DNA of 64,000 nucleotides from Hedera helix (lineage: Eukaryota; Streptophyta; Magnoliopsida; Apiales; Araliaceae), in assembly GCA_947179155.2 (NCBI GenBank), contig OX359274.1, forward strand, positions 45,255,564 through 45,319,563, read 5' to 3'. The notes under the pieces are model-generated. The model saw only the letters and a program-made list of their open reading frames with translations, was not told the origin of the DNA and did not search any database. This document shows, piece after piece, positions 44,251 through 55,495 of the stretch. The first letter of the stretch is position 1; every line of letters starts with the position of its first letter. Made by a program: the position numbers and the translations under genes.

Positions 44251-44845
44251 TTTTATCTATATAAATAGACACAAATTTACAAGTCAAAAACCAACTTTTA
44301 TTAAATCAAGTAATACGAGAAATTCTCTGTTCAAATGCCTAAAAGTGAATTCACTACTTTTTTAACTAAAAGATGATAGAACCTTTTCCCGTTGGGCCAA
44401 CAACAACAGTGTTGAAAGGTTTAATCTAATGAAATAATGGTTCTCAGTGGAGTAATGTAACTCGAGCCAAAAAAGAATTCATTGATCAAGTGCTAGCCCC
44501 ATATGTCTGTCAGTCTTCCAAGAGAATCAGTATTAGTGGTTGAATCGCAAAAGGCGGTACAAGGGCAGACGACTAGGCTTTGTGGCTGGTTCCATCAGAA
44601 AAGTAGTAGGTGACGTAGACTGACATTTCAATTGACCACGTGAATCTTTAGAATTAAAATTCCCGTCTTTTTTGATTAAAACAGCCTGCCTTTCTTTTCT
44701 CTTCGATAGTGTGCTCATATCCTTTATTTTTAATTTTATTTAAGTACCTAAAAAATATACTTACAGTCTTAAAAACATCTTTATTTTATGGGATGGAGAA
44801 AGCACATTGATCATAATTTAAAAATCGTAATTTGATTAAAAGAAA

Positions 44846-45102
44846 GGAAATTGATATTTTTGTAGTGTTTTTTTTGTTATTTGGACCTTATTTTTTACCT
44901 TTAGTGAAAATTTTAAAATCGTCACTATAAATTTATAAATTTATGACGATACTTTTTACATATAAAGTGTCGTAATAAATTTATGACGACGATTTTAACA
45001 CATAAAATATAATCATAAGTACATAGCGACGATTTTAAAACCGTCGCTATACATAAAAAAAATAAATAAATAAACCCAATCACTGTAACAATAATAGTTC
45101 CG
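44846..45102. mobile_element. Mutator-type MITE, copy 3, with perfect 9-bp TSD
   Basis: It begins GGAAATTGATATTTTTGTAG and ends CTGTAACAATAATAGTTCCG. It is flanked by TAAAAGAAA at 44837-44845 and 45103-45111. The interior (about 257 bases) repeats GACGA and GCGACG dyads around ATTTTAAAA. It is longer and more diverged than copies 1 and 2 but shares the terminal plan. Confidence 0.7.
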
Positions 45103-45398
45103 TAAAAGAAAATCTTATGGAACAGAGGGAGTACAAAGCTCGAATGAATTTACCTCACGAAAACTCGAATTTACATCCGAGCAGAATCGGAGAATATGTA
45201 ATATGGACGGGATAAAGCCACGTAAACTCCATGTACATCACTTATGTACCCAAAACAGTCCAGAACTCAAACTTCATACCAAGTACCTCTTTAAATAGTT
45301 TTGGGTTGCGCTATCCTCCCTCCCATTGGCGAATTTGCTTCCTCTATTCGGCGTGACGGTTAAATAATGTATTATTATTATTAGCTGAAGTCAAAAGA

Positions 45399-48300
45399 AT
45401 GGCCAATCATTTTGCATTTACGTTACAAAATAGGCTACCAATTTTGGCCGGTGTTTATCCTTCTTTATCCTCAACAACTTCAGTTAGCTATGTGATTTTT
45501 AATTCTTTGCCTCATTTTTCCAATAGACTGAGCAGAAGGATAAGTGGGTACAACACGCCTCGACGACTGGTTTTGGGGCTTGGGGTTTCATTTTGGGCGC
45601 AGTTCATGTGTATGGCGGGTAATATTGGCGGCAAATCTTTCATTGCCTCTGCTGCTAGACAAAAGGGTGCAGTTGAACAGGTGACATTTCAACTCAATTC
45701 TGGTGTTGTTTTTTTAGTTTCTTGGTTCATTTTGGCTTATGGGTTCTGTTTAGATTCTGAAAATTGGTGACGGGTTGGCGCTAAATTTGGGAAACTTGGT
45801 GTGGTGGATTAGAATTTCCATGTTAGGGTTTGGTGAAATTGATGCTCAGATATTTTTTAATATCTGAAGATGGGATGGTTACAGAGTGAAAAAGTTCAGA
45901 TTTTATTTTGTTGGACGAGTAGATTTATAATTTTCTTTGTTTATTATTTGTATCGGCGGTTTTGTTTCATACTTTCATGATGTGGGTAAATCTAAAATTT
46001 GAATTTAAACTAAGATAATTGATTGAAAATTTGAAATTCTGTAGGCACGTCAGTCCTTTGGTTTGCAAAATAGTCATAGAATCATTTGTAGTTTTTTCAA
46101 ATTGGGAGGCTAAACAGTGAGTGGTATATCATAATTCGATTGACAAGTACAGTTCTTTATATTTGCTTACAAATGACAGGTACTGGAGAATGTGGAGTGG
46201 CCTGAACAGTTTCCCTTCAAGGAAGAGAACTTCCAGCGCTTTGACGAGTAAGGACTCTAAGCTAATGTACTACCTGGATTATATTTTTTTCATTTATCAT
46301 TTTCAGTTGAACCCTTAAACCTGTCTATTCTGTGCAAGAATCACACTGTATCGGTATTTATAGTATAGTAGGCAATAACTGATAAAGTGTGCTTAACAAG
46401 CCGTGACAAATTTGACAGAAAAAGAAGCGAACTGTTTTGAGTTCTGAATGTTTCTCAACGAATTTTGAATTAAATCCCGGTGCTGTATAGATTGGCTAAA
46501 AGACTGCATCGTTTTTGTGGATTCAACAATTACAGAAAATAGTTGTGCTTTCCAGGTCACCGGATACAGTGTTCTATGAAGCTCCTCGCTTTGTGACACA
46601 TATAGATGATCCGGCCATTGCTGCACTTACCAAGTATTACTCACAGGTTTTTCCTCCAAGTAACACCCCTGGAATTGCCCTCCTTGACATGTGTAGCAGT
46701 TGGGTAAGATACTGTTATCTTTATGTCATTCTCATTCCTGTTTAATAATCTTGTGTAATTATAATTGGTTTCTTATATTATGTCTAGGTTAGTCATTTCC
46801 CTGCAGGATATAAGCAACAACGGATAGCAGGAATGGGTCTGAATGAAGAAGAGCTGAAGCGGAATCCGGTAAATTGCTTGTTACTTATTATTTTTTTTTA
46901 TAGTATAAGTAAACAATAAGACAACAGTAGATTGCTTGTTATATCTTTTAATCTTTGTGTACACTTAGTTTCAGCCTGTTTGTCAACACACTTAGATAAC
47001 TGATCTAGCTTAGAATAAACATTGTGTATTTTGTATATCGGTTACTCATGTTAGTTTCATGACCATACATACTGACCTCAACTACGAGTTTTCTGTTTAT
47101 AATTACTTTTGTAAATGAAGTTTGTTGTTAGAATTTAAGATCAATCACACAATAATTTTACACAGAAAATAGAGAAAAACGGGAAAAAAAAAGAACAAGC
47201 GATATACACAGTTAGTCCTGCTTGTCTGATGTATTAATTAGATGTCTTACACGCTTTACAATGATCTACACACTAAATAATGTTTTATAGTAACTAGAAA
47301 ACCTTAGTTGCTATAACATGAGCTCTATCATGTCTTAATGGCCATTAGTCTGACCCGCAGAGGTATAAGCTAATCCCAAACACTTGTTTATAAAGGGTAA
47401 ACGATGAACGAGTCATGAGTGTATGTCCCTCAAATTGATGACATTTTTCTTTTCTTTCTTCTATTTTTCGATAAGAGATAAACATTGTAAAGACAAAAAG
47501 AATTTCTGCAGTAGTTGGAGAGCTAAACAAATTTTGAGTAAATACCGAAGGAGGCCTTACACTAGTTACATCAATGCCATGGAAGAAAAAAAGAGAAAGT
47601 ATTTTTTTTTATACTAAATCCTAAACTTCCGTTTGAAGATATTTTTTGTATTGATGAGATGAAGAAATAAAAATTTCATGCAATTTTCACTCTCTTGTGT
47701 TTGTAGGTTCTGACGGAGTATGTTGTGCAAGACTTGAACACTAACCCTAAACTTCCATATGAAGATAATTCCTTTGACGTTATTACAAATGTGGTATGTG
47801 CATCTTTCTCACCATTTGGATTTTTTTTCTCCAAGCAATTAACAAATAGTTGCCTCTTTGGTCAAGTTTTGACATCATGTTGTTAAGTAACCAATTCAGC
47901 TAACCTCATCTAAAAGCTTACGCTGTTAGGAAGAGACACCAACAACAATGTAATGCAATTTTCTAGAGAAGGGACAAACTAAACTGCATTTGCACTATCA
48001 AATTAATTAATATAAGGACAATAATGCAATTTTCTGGAGAAGGGACAAACCAAAGTGCATTTGCACTATCAAATTTATTAACAAAGGCAACATGCGTTTG
48101 GGAAGATTTGAACCCGAGACTTTGTACACAGAGCTCTGATACCATGTTAAATAATCAACTCATCTAAAAGGTTAAAGTTGTTAGAAAGAGGCACCAACAA
48201 TGTATATTAGCTAATACATGTCTATAGAGAATTGCTGTTTGAACACTTGATATATGCAGTTTGCAAATTTTCTAATAATGCTATTAGTTGTAAATGGCGG

Positions 48301-49802
48301 TGATTGCTAAAGACATAAAGCTTATGTTTATTAATGACATTTTAAATCCAAACTGCAGAAAGTTTAATTCTGAAAGATATGACTCAAATGGTAATATTAT
48401 GCAACAGGTTAATAATATTTTAAAAGAATACAATGCAAATACAACTTGCAGCTTAGCCATGAATGCTGATATCTTCCATTAAGGACAAATTTCGTAAAAA
48501 TTTCATTCTTCTGAATTTAATCGGACAAGTTGAAACTTGAAACGGTATTACTGACTTAGAGCCAGGCAAGACAAGTTGTCATCGGCTACAGGATGAATTA
48601 TCCCTCTTCTTTTCCTTCCTTATTTTTCCCTTATAATAGCATAAAGAATGTTATGTCAATCTCCAACTATTTAACTTGAAAACCCAGTGTAACAATTCAT
48701 TCCTTTGGCTCTAGAAGACAGAAACCTATCTAAAGAACCACCGAACATTCTGTTAAGTATTTCATGTTTTTGATTTCCCTTATATTAGGCTTTATTCAGA
48801 ACATGTCTATATTTTGCAGGTTAGTGTTGACTATTTGACAAAGCCGATGGCTGTTTTCAAGGAGATGAACCGGATCCTAAAGCCAGGTGGTCTGGCTATA
48901 ATAAGGTGATAAGAATGAACTTATTTTTCATTTCTTATTAATATCATAAGATCAGTTCAAACTACGTATAAAAGAAAATGTTAATAAAGGATCAAGTCAA
49001 ACTTAAATACGATTTGTATAACCAGTTTTGATATGGCTGTTCAGTAATTCCTGAAAGATGTAAGTATTATAAGACTATCGATTATTAAATTAGAAATTAT
49101 TATGTCATTTTATTTGTTGAAGATCATATTATTTCTTCACAACTTTATACCATCGACGTGAGATTCTAGTTTAATAATACTGGTTATGAGGTTGTGATAG
49201 ACATCAATAGATCATCAAATGCCATATATTGCTTCTCATACTCTTCTTTTTTTAAACTCATTGATGTGGTAAATCATTTCTAATTTCATGGATTCCACTT
49301 GTAATTTGTGAACCAGCTTCTCCAATCGCTGCTTTTGGACAAAGGCGATCTCAATATGGACATCGACTGGTGATGCTGATCATGTCATGATAGTGGGTTC
49401 ATATTTCCATTATGCTGGAGGATTTGAACCTCCTAAGGTAATTAACAACTTCTTTTTTTCTTTATTCCTGTTTTAGCGTTAGAAATTTAGCTTTGGATTA
49501 TAGTGTGAGTGTCATGTAGATATATAACTATCATATAACTTTTCTAGTTGCGCATTCATGAAGAATAATTCTCTTTATTTCTAAGCACAATAACTCTACT
49601 AGTGACTGGATTATGCAGTTTGCAAGAATGACTTGTGACTTATGTTTACTGTGCATCCTCATAAAAAGATAATCCATCATTGCACCCTTGTTCATCCTAG
49701 AAATTTTAATTTCTTTTTCTGCAGGCTGTGGATATATCTCCGAATCCCGGACGTTCAGATCCAATGTACATTGTGTACTCTAGAAAGCTAGCTAATGCCT
49801 GA
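45399..49802 (+). CDS. Class I SAM methyltransferase-like protein, probably organellar, 316 aa
   Basis: Eight exons join in phase: 45399-45680, 46180-46247, 46556-46703, 46788-46868, 47707-47793, 48820-48905, 49317-49437 and 49725-49802 (316 residues). The first ~90 residues are rich in Ser, Arg and hydrophobics with few acids (MANHFAFTLQNRLPILAGVY), as in a chloroplast or mitochondrial transit peptide, with a possible hydrophobic stretch at about 57-72. The methyltransferase core follows: LLDMCSSWVSHFP (residues 159-171) in place of the usual glycine-rich motif I, LPYEDNSFDVITNV (about 209-222) as motif II, and KEMNRILKPGGLAI as motif III. SSWVSH-type motif I occurs in a plant/cyanobacterial methyltransferase-like group whose substrate I do not know. 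Intron 5 carries a miniature LTR element in antisense. Confidence 0.85.
47881..48199 (-). mobile_element. Miniature LTR (TRIM/SMART-like) element in methyltransferase intron 5
   Basis: Read on the minus strand, a ~55-base terminal repeat (48199-48145, TGTTGGTGCC...TTTAACA) is followed directly by TGGTATCAGAGC (48144-48133), the initiator-Met primer site of Ty1/copia elements. A ~200-base interior ends in a second, diverged copy of the repeat (47944-47881). The interior contains a ~52-base tandem duplication around TTTGATAGTGCAAATGCA. ATGT flanks both ends (47877-47880, 48200-48203). It has no coding capacity and no clear polypurine tract, so TRIM assignment is tentative. Confidence 0.6.
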
Positions 49803-50837
49803 AAAGAGGATTACATTGAGGATTTGGTGGCAGTCAAATTGGAGGAATATGGATTCTTGGGGATGTGGTTCTTCCCAGATCCAAGTGTTGCTTTTAATAA
49901 AAGGTGAATATTAGAAGCACACTTATTTTCATTTCATGAGCAATCCTTCCATTTGTAGTAGCGAGTTAATATTGAGAACTGCAGTTTGAATACGAAGCAC
50001 AAATTTTCGTTTAACATGTGAGGTTATTTGGTTGATGTAAGAAATGCTTGAATTGTGACCGAGTTTGCTCCATCTGTTCTCTTTTCGTAGGGTTATGAGG
50101 TGCAAATCTTCTATGGTCTAATATAAACAAGTTCAGGGTGTAATTCAAAAGCCACTGCTACGAAATCCTACGGAGGACTAGGGAATGTCCTATATTATTG
50201 AACTAACACTGTAATTTGAACCTTGATAAACGACAGTTGTTGTAACGACAGATTTACATAAGTTTACTATTTTATTTACCAGCAACAATGTTGGTCTTAA
50301 ACCCTATAATAAAATTTTAGTACTGTGTTTTATGTCGATTCCTGTGTCTATGAAATCTTTAGAACTTCTATGCACCTCTTTTATGCAAATTTCAGCACCC
50401 TCCCAAGGAGCATTACTATAGGAACCCTAAAAGCCCACATGTGCACGTGCATGGAGGCGTGTTAATATTTGTTAAAACATTTTAAATACACAAAGATGTT
50501 ATATCATATATGTACATCTAAGAAGATAAAATTCTTTGAAATAGAAGAACCTAAGTCTGAGAGAATCTATTCTCATCATCTGCACATAAATTAAGTAACG
50601 AATATTGAATATGTAACTGAAAAAGGCTAAAGCTCCCACTGGTCCTCCATTTTTGCCATTTAATCAAAGATAGAATAGTACAGAGGAATATATATACTAG
50701 TGATAAAGAAACTTCCATGAAAAGTTAAACAAACCAAAATGGCTAAGGCTTGTTCGTTTTGCTGTGTTTAGGGCGGTGGGCTTGTGCATTTGTGCGGCTT
50801 ATAAGCCCCAAACTCACCTCACAACTTTTGGAAATTA
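49803..50837. other. 3' flanks of convergent genes
   Basis: This lies between the methyltransferase stop (+) and the end of the tetraspanin pseudogene (-). It should contain both 3' UTRs. No other gene is visible. Confidence 0.55.
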
Positions 50838-52220
50838 TCAAATCCAACCCTGTTTGTACCTGCGGAAAAGATCTTCTGTTTGAGCAATTCTTGAATGCGC
50901 TACAGGTTAGATAGACACATGTTAGAACCACAACTGCTACAAACAAAATCACATTAGCTTTCCTCCATTCCTTCCTTAGGTTCCCCAATAGACCAGTCTT
51001 GCAAGAATAACAACTATAGCACAATTGGCTTGGGTCATTGTTCCAGATAGAGCAATCTGCATCAACAATTGGGTTCACTGGGTTTATCCACATTGTTAGG
51101 TTGACATACTGGTACCCACAAATAGTTGGAGGTTTATAACATCCCCACTGTAAACGTAATAAATATTGTTAATTGGAAGAAGAACAATCTTTTATTTCTT
51201 TTGAGCAAAAAATTCTTAAACAGAGTAATTCAGTGAGAACAGAGAAGCTTCATGTACAGTAGTATGCATTAGACTTTCAGTTGTATATATATGGATTGAT
51301 TTAACATAAGTTCTTTTCTCAAGTGATTCCAGAATTCTGCATATTTCTGATAATTAAACCTATGTTTGATAATCAGACTTCGTAAAACTCAAGTCAAATG
51401 GGGAAAACAGAGGAATCCATATTCTGTATTAATACCCATAAATTAATTGTTCTTAACATTGTTTTTAGAAAGAGTCTTGCTGCATATTGTGAAGAAACAT
51501 GCCGACTTCTGTGCTGAGCCTGAGCTACAGTGGTATGTTCCATGGTTTGTAATAAATATGATTACCTACATGGGTAATTTATTGATTTGTCTAGTAACAG
51601 TAAGTCAACATGTTCTCGTCGCAAGAGATAAAGAAAAACTTAATTTGTTACAGATAGAAGACTCAAACAAAAACCAAATTTATGTGAATCGAATAAAACA
51701 TTTATTAATATCTAATTTACCTGAAGTGGAGAGAGATTAGCTGCAAAGAATTGCTCTGCAGAGGCATTCTTGATTGAGCTTTGGGCAAACATGAGAATCA
51801 GCTAGACATGCCCTTATGCTGCCCCAGTTGTCAGCATTGGTGATGTGATCCTCAGCCACTTCGAAAACCCAGTAAGCCGATAATCACTATAAAGGTTGCC
51901 GGGAACGGAGTAGGCACCGGAGGGGCTGGTGACGATGAAGGCGAGAACTTGGAGGATAAGGAGGGTGACAATGAGAGGCAATGGAGAAGAGGAAAAATGC
52001 CAAGAGGCCTTGCTTGTTCCAGTAAGCGCCGACTAAGCCAGCTAGGGTGACGAGGAGGAAGAGGATGCCGATGAAGATGACGGGGAAGCGGAGCCAGTGG
52101 ATGCACTGGTTGTCTTGCTTGGAAGCTAGCCAGATTCCGGCGGAGATTATGTGGATGGAGCACGTCAGGGCTATGAAGTTGAGTACTGCTGTTATGTCGT
52201 TGCTCATTGGCCATTGCCAT
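50838..52220 (-). pseudogene. TET2: Frameshifted tetraspanin (TET2 type)
   Basis: Two exons on the minus strand (52220-51721 and 51147-50838) encode a plant tetraspanin if frame changes are allowed. Recognisable parts are NDITAVLNFIALTCSIHIIS (TM1), IHWLRFPVIFIGILFLLVTL (TM2), LIVTLLILQVLAFIVTSPSG (TM3), CGYQYVNLTMW, NNDPSQLCYSCYSCKTGLLG, FVAVVVLTCVYLTCSAF (TM4) and a tail ending RRYKQGW. The frame shifts near 52207 (at the start), 51976, 51850, 51766 and 50886, each a net gain or loss of one or two bases. Almost no substitution-type stops occur in the expected frame, so the damage is recent or due to sequencing. The plant-specific GCCK motif after the intron reads GCYK. Splice sites are intact. 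Tetraspanins organise plasma-membrane microdomains; a working product is not expected from this copy as read. Confidence 0.8.
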
Positions 52221-55200
52221 GTTAATTCGTCGCTTGGTTTTTTTGACGAGAGAGTGTTTAGTGTGAGGGATGGGTCTTGATGGTGGTAAGTGGTGGTGGA
52301 CGGTGGGTGAAGGGAGGTACTTTTAGAAATTTCTGGTCATGCATCTCTCTACATGTACTCCCTGTCAATAATAAAAAAAAAAACACGAAGCGCTTTTTTT
52401 AGTATTAAAATTAGTATAGAGTTAATGATTTTTCTATTATTAAATTTTAAATGACAATGGGAGATAAACACCATCTAACTTGATACCTTGTCGGTGGAAG
52501 GGTAATTTACGGTCTCAAATATTATTTTAAATGATGTAATATCATTATATTAGTTGAGTAAATTTATTGTAATTGGTTATATCATAAAATATTTTTTATT
52601 TTGGCATTAGCTCGGTATCTCCTGTCAAGAACGAAATTTACAATTGTATGTTATTTATTAAGTGTAATTTATGTTATTAAATGTATCCTTAATATTAGTC
52701 ACGTATTGATAGTGTGATGTTATAAATGATGGTAAAAATATAATGACAAATTAAGATCATCATGTCACTTTATAACACTAAAATAAAAATATATCTCTAA
52801 TTTTAAATTGAATTAAAAATAAATGTATATCCGTAATTTTAAAGTCGAACAAGTATTACTTAAAAATCTTATATAAAGTGACTTTGTAATGTTATTTTTA
52901 TTATTATTTATTAAAATAATTAGACATAATTTTACTCAACAATGACATTCATATTTATTTTTAGTGTTTAATAATATACTTGGCTCATCAAAATAAAAAA
53001 AATAATGTACTTTCAAACGGAATTATACTAATAATAACTAGAACCCCATTTAATTAATGTTGGTTAAACTCTTTCCCGCATCTTTCTTTCCCAATGTCAG
53101 AACTCCCTGCTCTGGTCGGGAGATGAAGAAAGCCTTGGGGGTTCTACTATTTGATGTTTTCATGAACTCTTCTGCATGTCGCGAAACAGAGGCATCTCTC
53201 TGTGGCTGTGACAATCTTTCAATTCAAGTTAACCCCTCATCATCCAAGATTATATATATATATATATCTATATCTATATATATAATGATTCAGGTGCACA
53301 GTTGGACCGACATATTTATCCATCCAACCCAATTTTATCTCTGTATTACTAGATCATATAGCTTAGAAAAATAGGTACATCATAATAATTATTAGCAGTA
53401 TCAAGTATCGTTGTTATGCAGTATATGACCAACAAAAAATGATCAAATTATCCCTCATATGCTAAAAAGAAAGCACAAAAACTGCACATTTGTTATACGA
53501 CACTTTTTAGAGTCACATAATAATTATACGATACAAATCACTCTTGGCATCAACTAAAACAGCCGCGGCTGGGGAGAAAGAAGATGAAAGGAACCTAAAA
53601 AAAAAAAAGGCTCACAAAAATGGAACCTTACAAAAATATATATTATGGTGAATAATCCATAACAAATGATTGTTATGGATACTGTTCTAATAAATACATC
53701 TTACACACTTCATAAATAGATCTAACGACCTAAAATAGTATTTTTTTTCCCTTTAACCTCTAGAAAGAGTAGTAGCAGACTAGCCTGCCGTTAGGAGTAG
53801 CAACAGGGGAAAAAAATCTAACCGCTACTTCTAAAAGTCAGGGAAAAAAGTCTGTTAAATTTACTTATGAAGAGTGTAAAATATATTTATTAAAATAATG
53901 CTCATAATAACTATTTGCTATGCACTATTCTCCATATATATATATATATATATCAGAACTCATTCCAACTAGGTTTAGGATACTCCCATTAATCCTATTT
54001 CTATTCAGTCCCATACGAATGTATATCCTATATCAATCCATGTTCCAATTCAAAAACTAATATATGCTGCCTGCCATATATTAACTCCAAATTAATTTTG
54101 GAAGTGATTCACCGCCACAAGTTATTTGGGGTCTAATTAATTTGGTTGTAATCCCATATAACACATATATATCAAATTAAAATACTTTTAAATTTAATTG
54201 ATTAATTTTATGAGTTTGGACTCCACAAACACAACAACCCCGATAACCATTCTAAACTGACACTGTTTTGCAGAATTAAGTACCTGGCTATTCCAACTTA
54301 ATGCAAACTGAAGGAACTCCCGTTTCTTAAGAATCCAACTGAACAAATTTATGAATTAATAGGAAAAAAGAAAAAAAGAAGTTAAACAAGAGTGTGATTA
54401 TCGGGAGTAATTATTCAGTGGTCCTGAGACACCGTCACATGGTGTTCCAGACCAATCACATCTCTTTATTTTAATTGGTCTAGAGTTACAAACACTGACA
54501 TACTATTAAAATAGATAAATATGATTAACATGGTGAGATCTGTATAGAATTCACCCTCATGTGAGAGAATAGAGTAAACAGTAACTATACTCCAGGAGTA
54601 TAGAATAACTCCTCCTTCAAAGGACATTTATCTATCTATCTAACTTTTATTAAGATTATGTTTATTTGTAAGTATTATAATTTCGGAATTATAATATCAA
54701 AGTAGAATCAGAAATTATAATCCCAATGTTATATTTGTTGGTAAGAATTACACTTGCGATAAACTTATTAATCTCAAATGTCTTGTTTGTTTTTAAATTT
54801 AGAATTGAGACTATTAGTCTAGAGATTATAATGACTTAATACAGTTGACTATTTAATACAATGATCAGTCATGTATTATAATCTCAAGACTATTTAATCA
54901 TAGAATTAATAATCTTGGATTATAATCTTATGCATTATAATATCATAAATTATAATTCTTATAAATAAATATGACCGGAAGAATTGGAATAGAGAAGACT
55001 TAATGGATTTATCAGTTATTTAGCATGGTAATGAACAAATGTAGCGAAAGGAATAGACAAATGGGCAAACATTTTCATCATACAAAATTGGAATGTGAAA
55101 TGCTAAGTGCGAAGTGTTATGTTTTGAAGTATTAGGCGCAAAGTATTTTTTTAGATAAACTTGAAGGGTCCAAAATGATTTTTCGGTCAAGTTTTCCTTG

Positions 55201-55495
55201 CGACCAAAGGCCATTAACGTGTGACGCACACGCTCTAGCAGTGCGATTAACATTAACCATATCTACTACACAGCATTCTCTGATGATTCGCAACAGCGAA
55301 AATCAAGGACCTTTTTGTACTTTCAACTCCCATCTCCATTCTCAAGCTAACCAAAGCTCCTTTTTCCCTCCGTTGCCGCTAAGAAGCCGACGGTTTGAGG
55401 TGGTTTTAGCTCCATTCGGCCACCACTCTCTCTCCCCTTCCCTCCGCCGCTTCTCCTTCCATTTACTTTCTCTCTCCTCGTAACTAGATTCCACA
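52221..55495. other. Intergenic, upstream of the KEA-type gene
   Basis: AT-rich with TATATA runs (about 53252-53283, 53937-53953) and one inverted-repeat element (54655-54974). I found no ACC-oxidase-like sequence, although such a gene sits in this interval in Arabidopsis by my recollection. The last ~250 bases are pyrimidine-rich leader for the KEA gene. An in-frame stop at 55481-55483 blocks extension of its N-terminus. Confidence 0.55.
54655..54974. mobile_element. AT-rich inverted-repeat element (MITE-like)
   Basis: The left end reads ATTATGTTTATTTGTAAG and then TATTATAATTT; the right end has AAATTATAATTCTTATAAAT and then AAATATGA, giving an imperfect inverted repeat of about 28 bases. 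The ~320-base interior repeats ATTATAAT/ATAATCT motifs. Class and target duplication are unclear. Confidence 0.45.

Larger units (their letters stand above)
42683..45398. other. Intergenic with several small inverted-repeat elements
   Basis: No gene is supported; a 67-codon frame at 43252 has no recognisable features. The stretch holds a CCTG/CCCG tetranucleotide run (about 42966-43000), two Mutator-type MITEs (43719, 44846) and a hairpin with nested palindromes (44101). A TATA-like TTTAAATAG at 45290-45298 may serve the methyltransferase gene about 100 bases downstream. Confidence 0.55.

Noticed and set aside
53057..53374. 105-codon plus-strand frame
   Set aside because: Its end is a TATATA microsatellite translation and no domain or splice context supports it.
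55175..55483. 102-codon frame directly upstream of and in frame with the KEA start
   Set aside because: It ends in a stop 12 bases before the KEA ATG, is pyrimidine-rich and looks like promoter and leader; the KEA signal peptide begins at 55496.
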